Source: DATNPH01 sp036703315
Lineage (GTDB): Bacteria; Cyanobacteriota; Cyanobacteriia; Cyanobacteriales; Coleofasciculaceae
Length of the DNA stretch: 10,943 bases
NCBI GenBank assembly: GCA_036703315.1
Contig: DATNPH010000164.1
Location: forward strand, 1-10,943
Reading direction: 5' to 3'
In this document: positions 5,312-10,943 of the stretch, in pieces
Position numbering within the stretch: position 1 is the stretch's first letter
Layout of the letters: each line of letters begins with the position of its first letter
Notes under the pieces: generated by a model
What the model saw: only the letters and a program-made list of their open reading frames with translations
Database searches by the model: none
What the model was told of the DNA's origin: nothing
Made by a program: the position numbers and the translations under genes

Positions 5312-5863
5312 ATGAAGGTCAACGGCAACGGACAAGGAAAAGTCCTGACCCAACAAGAATTGAGACGACTGTTTACCGAGGGATTAATAACCCCACGGGA
5401 TAGAGCAATGTTTGGCATCTGTTTGTTTGCAGGTTGTCGGGTCAGCGAAGCGTTAGCACTCCAGACCACTGACATCAAAGGTGAAACTTTAACTCTCAGG
5501 AAGTGTACCACCAAAGGGAAACTCAAAACCCGCGTGGTGGATATCCAGCCGGGATTGGCTTCACTGCTGGAAGCGTATCAACCCAAAAAACCTGGCTTCT
5601 TATTCCCTGGTAGGTGTCCTGGTCAGCCAATGACTCGGTTCATGGCAGACAAGATTCTTAAAAAGGCTTGCGATCGCATCGGCTTGGTCGGTGTCTCCAC
5701 TCATTCATTCAGAAGAACGGCTCTCACCCAGATGTCCAGTGCTGGTATACCACTACGCCACATTCAGGAAATATCTGGTCACAATGACCTGGGAACCTTA
5801 CAACGCTATCTAGAAGTGTCGCCAGACCAAAGACGAAAAGCTGTTTCAGTTATTGGTTTTTGA
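5312..5863 (+). CDS. Compact tyrosine recombinase/site-specific integrase (183 aa)
   Basis: This is a DNA strand-transfer enzyme of the phage integrase family, reduced to the catalytic domain. All six active-site positions are visible: Arg43 in AGCRVSEAL, Lys68 in TTKGK (beta-hairpin lysine), His131 and Arg134 in THSFRRTAL, His157 in ISGHNDL, and the nucleophile Tyr166 in LQRYLEVS. At 183 residues it lacks the N-terminal core-binding (SAM-like) domain of the usual 300-residue enzymes; only about 25 residues precede the catalytic fold (LTQQELRRLF). Short integrases of this size are known in cyanobacteria, so this is probably the natural length. The ATG at 5312 has AAGG one base before it, an awkward spacing, but no better start exists downstream of the inverted repeat 5258-5285. 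The Uma2 gene starts 50 bases after its stop. Unlike the remnants at 107 and 1005, this gene looks functional. Confidence 0.9.
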   Translation: MKVNGNGQGKVLTQQELRRLFTEGLITPRDRAMFGICLFAGCRVSEALALQTTDIKGETLTLRKCTTKGKLKTRVVDIQPGLASLLEAYQPKKPGFLFPGRCPGQPMTRFMADKILKKACDRIGLVGVSTHSFRRTALTQMSSAGIPLRHIQEISGHNDLGTLQRYLEVSPDQRRKAVSVIGF

Positions 5864-5913
5864 CCTGTGCCTCTATTTATCATGAGGACAGAAACAATTC
5901 TGGAGTCGTAAAG

Positions 5914-6510
5914 ATGTCCATGACCATTGCAGACTTAGAGCAACTACAAGCCCAGCATCCAGACTGGCAGATGGAATTAGTAGATGGGAGCATCGTGGTT
6001 ATGGGGCCGTCCGATTACGAGTCAGACGAAATTACTATCGAGTTCGCTCGTGTTATGGCGAATTGGGTACGCCCTCGCAAGTTAGGTCGGGTTACTGGCT
6101 CTGCTGCTGGGTTTATCCTACCCAGATCTGAAGAGGAAGAAAGCTCGTCCGAGAACGGCTCTAATGGTCGGAAAGAACCGAGAAACCTCCGCGCTCCCGA
6201 TGTATCATTCGTGCAAGCCAACCGACTCAAGAGAACTAAGCGCGACTTCGTGGAGCTGGTTCCAGACTTGATGGTTGAGGTCAAATCTAAGACCGACCGA
6301 GTTACGCCACTCGTTAAGAAGATTGAATTGTTTCTAGAACTTGGCGCTGTTGTCGGCATCCTCATCGACCCGGACAAGCGTACACTTACGGTCTATCGCC
6401 CGAACCAATCACCCGTTACCCTCTGTGATGGCGACACCCTCACAGTTCCAGAACTGTTACCCGGATGGGAGCTAGCCATATCAGAATTGTGGCCCCCTGT
6501 GTTTGATTGA
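5914..6510 (+). CDS. Uma2 family (DUF820) PD-(D/E)XK nuclease-like protein (198 aa)
   Basis: The core is typical of Uma2 proteins: MTIADLEQL, WQMELVDGSIVVM with the ELVDG turn, GRVTGSAAGFILP, RAPDVSFV (Asp96), LVPDLMVEVKSKTDR with Asp118, Glu122 and Lys124, then KKIELFLELGA and the strand VVGILIDPDKRTLTVYRP. The D...ExK arrangement is that of the restriction-endonuclease-like fold. Members are very abundant in cyanobacteria and their biological role is not established. ATG 5914 is chosen because GGAG (5902-5905) lies eight bases before it. A TTG at 5860 would overlap the integrase stop and add 18 residues unlike the family. An oddity is an acidic/serine-rich insertion (EEEESSSENGSNG, about residues 73-85) where relatives usually have a short turn. 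It is probably co-transcribed with the recombinase, and a strong terminator follows at 6583. Confidence 0.88.
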   Translation: MSMTIADLEQLQAQHPDWQMELVDGSIVVMGPSDYESDEITIEFARVMANWVRPRKLGRVTGSAAGFILPRSEEEESSSENGSNGRKEPRNLRAPDVSFVQANRLKRTKRDFVELVPDLMVEVKSKTDRVTPLVKKIELFLELGAVVGILIDPDKRTLTVYRPNQSPVTLCDGDTLTVPELLPGWELAISELWPPVFD

Positions 6511-6582
6511 GTGCGATCGCTGATTCCAAAGCTGGATGAGACATCGGCATATCTCCAATAAGCCGCCCGCATCTTCCAAAAC

Positions 6583-6613
6583 AAAGCTCCTGGCTCATCA
6601 CCAGGGCTTTTTT
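6583..6613 (+). terminator. Intrinsic terminator after the Uma2 gene
   Basis: AAAGC, bulged T6588 and CCTGG (6583-6593) pair with CCAGGGCTTT (6601-6610) around CTCATCA, and the run ends in six T residues (6608-6613). On the minus strand the stem is followed by CTTTGTTTT, so it may also catch transcripts from the hsd side. Confidence 0.8.
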
Positions 6614-6668
6614 GATTGGTAGGCTTTGCCCTCATTGAGTTGGCAGACAGACCATAGCCTCATCACTC

Positions 6669-6725
6669 GGGGGAAAAGTAACGAAGCTGTCATGAAGTGC
6701 CAAATTCCTTCAAACCATTACCGTG
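6669..6725. repeat. Structured element, copy B (related to 2192-2250)
   Basis: It begins with GGGGGAAAAGTAACGAAG and ends with TACCGTG, close in sequence and spacing to copy A, but the interior has diverged (CTGTCATGAAGTGCC and on). The outer stem of copy A is not kept. Instead GAAG/CTTC and AAGCTG/CAGCTT (to about 6755) can pair. It lies in the gap downstream of the truncated hsdS. Confidence 0.35.
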
Positions 6726-6784
6726 CAATTGTTTCAGCTTGTCCTTTTCTCAACGGGGATTTTTTCGTTATCTCCTACTAACTT

Positions 6785-6855
6785 TGCCTAGTTCGTTCTC
6801 TTTTAGGCAGAGTATCGTAGAGACAGATACACAAGCATGAGGTTTAGACTCATGC
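6785..6855. other. Three consecutive hairpins at the truncated end of hsdS
   Basis: TGCCTA/TAGGCA (6785-6790, 6804-6809), GTATC/GATAC (6812-6816, 6826-6830) and GCATGAG/CTCATGC (6835-6841, 6849-6855) follow each other. They lie in the stretch where the HsdS protein stops looking like HsdS, so this DNA is probably foreign to the gene and may be the end of an inserted or recombined element. I cannot assign it to a known RNA or transposon end. Confidence 0.4.
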
Positions 6856-7555
6856 CAGCCGCAACAACTCCACATCCAGCAATACTGGCTTGGTTAATAG
6901 CTTCTTTCGTAAGAGGAGTTAACTGTCTTTTGAAGACAGTTGATTGAAAAAAAACATGCACATAATCTGAAGAAACTAAATCATTAGGTAATTCAAGAGC
7001 GTAGTTGTTAAATCCTACAATTGCATCTCCATGTTCTTCTCCAAAAACTGCGGATTTACCAAGTCTTTCTAAGCTATTTACACAGTTTAAAATTATATCA
7101 CCTGGATATAAACGGCAAGAATGAATTTTATCGAAATTATCTAAAAATTTAATTTCCGCATCTAACCGCAATTTTCCATTTAACAAATTTCCTGACGTAA
7201 TATATCTAATACCTAACCCATTCTGGTTGCATTTTAAGGATGGCCCTCTTTTAATTTGAAGTATTAATTTTGAGAGGCTATCCCAACACCATCCTTGAGG
7301 GAGAGGAAACATGATTTTATCACGCTTAATAGCTAATTTTGACTCTTTTATTTTTTTAATCTTTCCTTCTTTGATTAAAAAGTCTTTCCGGGTCTGTACT
7401 TTCTGAAGAAGCAATGAAGCAGGCTCATCTTCTGGATTTTGCGAGACTAACTTCCCCCGCACCGCCAGGTCTAAAATAAGTGATCGCAGTTTTGGAATAC
7501 CACCGGGAGCTTCTGCGATCGCATCAAAATTTTCTAAAAATGTCTTGAAATCCAT
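6803..7555 (-). CDS. hsdS: Type I restriction-modification specificity subunit HsdS, truncated (250 aa)
   Basis: HsdS reads the DNA target for the type I methylase and nuclease. The N-terminal region (KFLE-like helix, IPKLRSLILDLAVRGKLV, NPEDEPASLLL) is the conserved start of this HsdS subgroup. PLPQGWCWDSLSKL opens target-recognition domain 1, which runs through RYITSGNLLNG, YPGDIILNCVNS and AVFGEEHGDAIVGFNNYALE to EAINQASI near residue 225. Full HsdS proteins then have a central helix, a second recognition domain and a final helix (400 residues or more). Here the text turns into an unrelated tail (AGCGVVAAGMSLNLMLVYLS) and stops, so half of the protein is lost. ATG 7555 shares one base with the hsdM stop (TGATG), implying translational coupling; a TTG three bases earlier is less likely. 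It is low in G+C compared with hsdM, as variable domains often are. Without the central helix it is probably non-functional. Confidence 0.88.
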   Translation of the reverse strand: MDFKTFLENFDAIAEAPGGIPKLRSLILDLAVRGKLVSQNPEDEPASLLLQKVQTRKDFLIKEGKIKKIKESKLAIKRDKIMFPLPQGWCWDSLSKLILQIKRGPSLKCNQNGLGIRYITSGNLLNGKLRLDAEIKFLDNFDKIHSCRLYPGDIILNCVNSLERLGKSAVFGEEHGDAIVGFNNYALELPNDLVSSDYVHVFFQSTVFKRQLTPLTKEAINQASIAGCGVVAAGMSLNLMLVYLSLRYSA

Positions 7556-9027
7556 CAACTCTCACCTCGTTCCAGGGCTGCTACCAGGCTGTCTTTTAAC
7601 GCTTGACGGTCATTCTCTGCCTTAGTGACAGCTTCCTGATATTGCTTCAGCAGCACCACTGGGTCTTCATGAATATTTCCTGGGGCGTTAGGGTTCTTGA
7701 TATCCAGGTTGTAGCCATTAGCAACAATCGTTTCAACAGGCACCTTCCAGGCATATTCATTTTCCTCCCGCTTCTCCCACCAAGCTTTCTCGGCATCAAA
7801 CTCCTCAATCCGCATCGGCTTAGTCTTGTTGTAAGACTTCACTCCCGGTGGGTAGGGATGCTCGTAATACCAGACCTCTGTAGTAGGTTTGCCCTTAGTA
7901 AAAAACAAGACATTGGTGCGAATACTGGTGTAAGGACTAAATACCCCATTCGGAAGCCGGACAATCGTGTGCAGGTTACAGTCGCGCAGCAGTTTCTGTT
8001 TAATGCGAGTCTTGATGCCCTCCCCAAACAACGTACCATCCGGGAGAACAATCGCAGCTCTGCCCCCATCCTTGAGCAGTTCCATCACCAGCACTAAAAA
8101 CAGGTCTGCCGTTTCCCGCGTCTGAAACTCCGTGGGAAATCCCCGCTCAATTCCATCCTCCTCCATGCCACCAAAGGGTGGGTTCGTCACCACAATATCT
8201 ACCTGGTCATCACGCCCATAGTCCCGGAGCGGTTTGCGGAGTGTATTGTCGTGACGTATCGTCGTCGGCACCTCAATCCCATGCACCATCATGTTCGTCA
8301 CACAAAGCAGGTGAGGCAGTTGCTTCTTCTTCACCCCCAGAATGCTCCGCTTCACCCGTTCTAACTGTTCAGATGAGTTCGCCTGCTTTTTCAGATGTTC
8401 ATAAGCACAGGTCAAAAAGCCACCCGTACCGCAGGCAGGGTCAAGCACCTTCTCGCCCAGTTGCGGATTCACCATATCCACCGCAAACTGAGTCACGGCA
8501 CGAGGCGTATAAAACTCTCCCGCATTCCCGGCACTTTGGAGGTTTTTGAGAATCTGTTCGTAAATGTCACCAAACAGATTACGGGTCTGCGACTGGTTGA
8601 AGTCGATGCTTTCGTTAATCTTGTCTACCACCTGCTGCAGCAGTGTCCCCGACTTCATGTAGTTGTAGGCATCCTCAAACACACTTCGCAGCAGCTTCGC
8701 CCGTTCTAGAGCGATTCCGTCCAGGTCATCAACTGCAAGTTCCTTAAGTTTGGGAAACAATTGTCCATCAACTAATTTCAGCAAGTCCTCTCCCGTGGGC
8801 GCATTCTTGCCCAGACGATTACTATCTGCCCACTCATCCCAGCGCAAATCCAAGGGCAGTGGTGAATCATAGTTATCATCATTCAACTCCAGCTCAGCAT
8901 CCTGGTCGCTGAAAATTTTGTAAAATACCATCCAGCCAAGCTGACCAATTCGCTGGGCATCGCCATCCACGCCGACATCCTTTCGCATGATGTCTTGAAT
9001 CGATTTAATGGTGGCACTCAGCGACAT
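7555..9027 (-). CDS. hsdM: Type I restriction-modification DNA methyltransferase subunit HsdM (490 aa)
   Basis: HsdM transfers a methyl group from S-adenosylmethionine to N6 of adenine as M2S1 with HsdS. The N-terminal HsdM domain (about residues 3-150, including IMRKDVGVDGDAQRIGQLGW) is followed by GEFYTPR (170-176), the SAM-binding motif I DPACGTGGF (196-204) and catalytic motif IV NPPFGG (282-287). The helix ADLFLVLVMELLKDGGRAAI and the strand VLPDGTLFGEG then complete the N6_Mtase domain. The C-terminus (YNLDIKNPN; a helix with KQYQEAVTKAENDRQALKDS) is the part that contacts HsdS. The length is normal and no lesion is visible. AAGGA lies eight bases before the ATG. Its stop overlaps the hsdS start, and it follows the hsdR remnant by 57 bases, so the three formed one operon. 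With hsdS truncated, its target reading is uncertain; it may depend on another HsdS in the genome. Confidence 0.95.
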   Translation of the reverse strand: MSLSATIKSIQDIMRKDVGVDGDAQRIGQLGWMVFYKIFSDQDAELELNDDNYDSPLPLDLRWDEWADSNRLGKNAPTGEDLLKLVDGQLFPKLKELAVDDLDGIALERAKLLRSVFEDAYNYMKSGTLLQQVVDKINESIDFNQSQTRNLFGDIYEQILKNLQSAGNAGEFYTPRAVTQFAVDMVNPQLGEKVLDPACGTGGFLTCAYEHLKKQANSSEQLERVKRSILGVKKKQLPHLLCVTNMMVHGIEVPTTIRHDNTLRKPLRDYGRDDQVDIVVTNPPFGGMEEDGIERGFPTEFQTRETADLFLVLVMELLKDGGRAAIVLPDGTLFGEGIKTRIKQKLLRDCNLHTIVRLPNGVFSPYTSIRTNVLFFTKGKPTTEVWYYEHPYPPGVKSYNKTKPMRIEEFDAEKAWWEKREENEYAWKVPVETIVANGYNLDIKNPNAPGNIHEDPVVLLKQYQEAVTKAENDRQALKDSLVAALERGES

Positions 9028-9084
9028 AAAAACGTCCTTGTCTCAGACACTAAGAAACAGTTGTACTTTAGTTAGGTAAAAGCC

Positions 9085-9840
9085 TCAAGCCCTTTGGTCT
9101 TCGTGCAACAGGGATTCTAGCTCTCGAATTGCGGCTTTGTACTGCTGTTTGTTACCAAAGCTGCGGACAAGTTCCACCGGAGTTCCCAGTTTGGCAAAGG
9201 AGTCAAGCTGTAAGACCTTCGTATCTTCGATCGCGATGATGCCCTGGTCGGCATACTTATCTAATAGAGCATTCAAGACGGTACGAGCAGTTTCACCATA
9301 TTTGGCGAACACATCCCGCTTCCGTACTTTATCAGCCCGTTCCTTACGAGTCAGGGCTGGACGGTCAAAGGCAACATGGCAAACCAAGTCGAAGAGGTCA
9401 TAGTCCTTACCAACCATATCCTTCAACGCTTCTAGAATCACCCCATGCCCTTCCAACTCCTCAACGATCGCTTGTTTACGATCAACTTCGTTCCACTTAT
9501 TGAGAAAGCGATCAAGAGATTGGTACGCCTCGCTGACAGTGCGGCGGGTATAATCTTTCAACGACTCTGTAGTCAATTGTCCATTGTTGTAGTAACTCAC
9601 CCGCTCCGCTATTACCTGGAACTCCTGCCGACCCACTCGATACTTGTTAATGGGAACTGACGGGTCAGTACTGGTGCGATCACGATTAGCTCCCACATCA
9701 TCGCCATCACCATTCCCTTTTGCCCCTGTCTTGGTAGCTGTTCCAGTGGGTTGGCTCACTTTGCCAAAGTCTTCATCCTGAATCGGTGGGCCATCCCAAT
9801 CCGGGTCATCAAACAATTGGCTGGCGTTACGGAAATCAAT
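9085..9840 (-). pseudogene. hsdR: C-terminal fragment of type I restriction endonuclease HsdR, cut by IS element
   Basis: Only the end of HsdR remains, about 251 codons. It starts at the IS boundary with IDFRNASQLFDDPDWDGPP, a linker found just after the helicase domains, then a Gly/Asp/Thr-rich stretch. The C-terminal helical domain of EcoEI-type R subunits follows, recognised by RFLNKWNEVDRKQAIVEELE, DYDLFDLVCHVAFDRPALTR and KYGETARTVLNALLDKYADQ. This domain docks HsdR on the M2S core. The PD-(D/E)XK nuclease and both RecA-like motor domains are missing, so cutting and translocation are lost. The only start in frame near the boundary is TTG 9816. The frame enters the IS repeat and meets a TAG there. 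The stop is 57 bases before hsdM. A stable docking fragment could in principle still be made, but decay is likelier. Confidence 0.9.
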
Positions 9841-9884
9841 AGACCTCTTGCAAAAGTCGTCGCTGGGGTACTATAGGGTCTGAA
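9841..9884 (+). repeat. IS terminal inverted repeat, left
   Basis: It matches the reverse complement of 10817-10860 at 43 of 44 positions; the mismatch is G9859 (A in the other copy). Beyond 9884 the two ends diverge, although both contain a HIP1-like GATCGCT nearby. Confidence 0.9.
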
Positions 9885-9910
9885 CAAAAGCGATCGCTAG
9901 GCGTCAATCA

Positions 9911-10757
9911 TCAATTTTGCTTATTATTTGGCTGACTCAGCCGAAGTTCGTAATTGTACAGCCCAGCTATCAGATTAAACCTTAAACCAAATCTTTTTCG
10001 ACGATTTCTATAACGGTCAGCTAAAATTTTAAATATTTTCAGTTTCCGGTTAATATGTTCGCCAATAACTCGTTTCCTAGCTAATTCCCTATTTTTCCTT
10101 TTATCTGAGTCACTCAACTCCCCTTTTCTTGGCTTTTTTTTGGGGATTTGGCTGTTGGCATGAAGTTTTTGCATCCCTTGGTAGCCTTTGTCTACCCAGC
10201 ATTCAATACTTTTGCTTAAGGCAATTTGGCTCTGCTTAAATAAGCAAAAATCATGCATTTTTCCTTTGCCATGCGCTGTACAGATAATTTCTCCTGTTTC
10301 TTGATTGACTACAACTTGAGACTTAAGGGTATGCTTTTTCTTCTTGCCACTATAGAATTGCTTTTGTTTTTTTAGGACGTTCGATAGGGCTTTCGGTCGC
10401 ATCAATTCCAACAGCATTGATTAAAGAATCTGATTATAAAGATACTTCTTTCCTGGCAAAGTAAAAACTCTTGCCTCACTTAAAACTCTTTCAATTTTCC
10501 GGATAATAAGGGCATGCTGTAGATTCCGTCACTCCCCAAGATTGACCTATATGAAAATAGGTTCGATATTCTCGCCAATACTCTAATGTCATCAACACTT
10601 GGTCTTCCAGACTGATTTTTCCAGGTCGTCCAGCCTTCTTCTTTTGTTGGCTGTGTTGCTGGACTATTTCCACCATTTGTTTAAAAGTTTCTTGCTTGAC
10701 GCCCCAAAAGCGTTTGAATTCTCCTGGCTTGAGATGTTGAGCTTGTTCGTAATTCAT
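9911..10757 (-). pseudogene. IS5-family transposase, interrupted by frameshifts
   Basis: Read on the minus strand. The first part (10757 to about 10510) is MNYEQAQHLKPGEFKRFWGV, then RPGKISLEDQVLMTLEYWRE and YRTYFHIGQSWGVTESTAC, the helix-turn-helix domain. One extra base near 10510 moves the frame to IIRKIERVLSEARVFTLPGK, which stops at TAA 10423-10421. The first catalytic Asp lies in a third frame, VGIDATESPIERPKK (about 10376-10412). An A7 run near 10367-10373 returns to the frame of QKQFYSGKKKKHTLKSQVVV. That part carries DKGYQG (second Asp) and VIGEHINRKLKIFK (the Glu), and ends at TGA 9913-9911. At least three frame changes separate the DDE residues. A7 could be a slippery site in a living copy, but the other breaks make this copy a pseudogene. 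Confidence 0.85.
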
Positions 10758-10816
10758 CAGCTTTTCTTATGAATAAGACCTAGCGATCGCACAAAACGAG
10801 TGAGCGATCACCTAAT

Positions 10817-10860
10817 TTCAGACCCTATAGTACCCCAGCGATGACTTTTGCAAGAGGTCT
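10817..10860 (-). repeat. IS terminal inverted repeat, right
   Basis: This is the partner of 9841-9884, 44 bases with one mismatch. It ends in AAGAGGTCT at 10860, and the transposase start is 60 bases inside it. Confidence 0.9.
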
Positions 10861-10943
10861 AATGCCCAATTGTTGGTTCGTCTTCGCTCAGTTTTGCTAC
10901 GATAGCGCCTCGCTTGGTGGGCTGTCCCGGAGGTAGGATCTTT
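10861..10943 (-). other. 83-base flank beyond the IS, open on the minus strand but not readable as hsdR
   Basis: If the IS had simply inserted into hsdR, this flank should continue the HsdR frame upstream of IDFRNAS. The frame that joins in phase (ending QQLGIDFRN) has stop codons. Another minus-strand frame is open throughout and reads KILPPGQPTKRGAIVAKLSE then DEPTIGH. I do not recognise it. It is too short to call. Confidence 0.3.

Larger units (their letters stand above)
9841..10860 (-). mobile_element. IS5-family insertion sequence, 1020 bp, with long terminal inverted repeats
   Basis: The element is bounded by 44-bp inverted repeats starting AGACCTCTTGCAAAAGTC at both ends. It encodes a DDE_Tnp_4-type transposase preceded by an HTH_Tnp_4-type domain, the arrangement of IS5-family elements (IS427/IS1031-like groups) that are common in cyanobacteria. 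AAT occurs on both sides (9838-9840 and 10861-10863) and could be a 3-bp target duplication. Its left end cuts hsdR. The transposase is frameshifted, so this copy could move only if a related element supplied the enzyme. The family assignment is from protein motifs; the subgroup is a guess. Confidence 0.88.

Noticed and set aside
6785..6855. tRNA-like cloverleaf from three hairpins
   Set aside because: No acceptor stem, no T-loop GTTCRA in the right place, and no anticodon arm geometry.
6700..6900. Group II intron end or integron attC site at the hsdS break
   Set aside because: No domain V-like hairpin, no GUGYG start, and no RYYYAAC/GTTRRRY pair were found.
7603..8709. Long open frames on the plus strand opposite hsdM
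   Set aside because: Antisense shadows of a strongly conserved methylase gene; no protein-like character.
1..10943. CRISPR array
   Set aside because: No regularly spaced direct repeats; the repeated palindromes are 2.5 kb apart.

Overview
The window looks cyanobacterial. The octamer GCGATCGC (HIP1) occurs about a dozen times, for example at 2361, 2770, 2802, 4127, 4962, 5038, 5670, 6513, 7515, 9890 and 10783. A 59-residue gene at 3190-3369 also matches the cyanobacterial photosystem II assembly protein Psb34 (Ssl1498 family). Protein style (WD40 with a membrane anchor, Uma2, compact integrase) fits a filamentous or large-genome cyanobacterium. Most of the window is accessory DNA in decay: gene remnants, single-base frameshifts and hairpins make up much of the left 5 kb.

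Layout. 1-1350: two tyrosine-recombinase remnants (107-351 and 1005-1202), a 45-residue minus-strand ORF (439-576) and a short ORF split by a stop codon (713-919). 1379-2156: a small plus-strand cluster of a four-helix membrane protein, a broken small gene with a good ribosome binding site, and an EF-hand protein. 2157-3189: about 1 kb with no recognised gene but several hairpins, including a 39-bp perfect palindrome and two or three minus-strand intrinsic terminators. 3190-3369: psb34 on the minus strand. 3575-4905: a response-regulator remnant, then a membrane-anchored seven-blade WD40 gene broken by one frameshift. 4906-5311: a second and a third copy of the palindrome, around a tiny minus-strand ORF. 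5258-6613: an inverted repeat, a compact complete tyrosine recombinase, a Uma2-family protein and a strong terminator.

6800-10943 (minus strand): a type I restriction-modification locus in order hsdR-hsdM-hsdS, damaged at both ends. hsdR keeps only its C-terminal domain and is cut exactly at an IS5-like element (9841-10860). hsdM looks intact. hsdS stops after its first target-recognition domain. The IS element has 44-bp terminal inverted repeats with one mismatch, but its transposase is spread over several frames.

Working view: psb34 is the one clear housekeeping gene. The HsdM methylase subunit, the compact recombinase, the Uma2 protein and the EF-hand protein are the other genes likely still to make full-length products. 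Nothing here proves a new system. The most unusual signals are the repeated long palindrome, the inverted repeat in front of the recombinase, and a structured sequence seen at 2192 and 6669.
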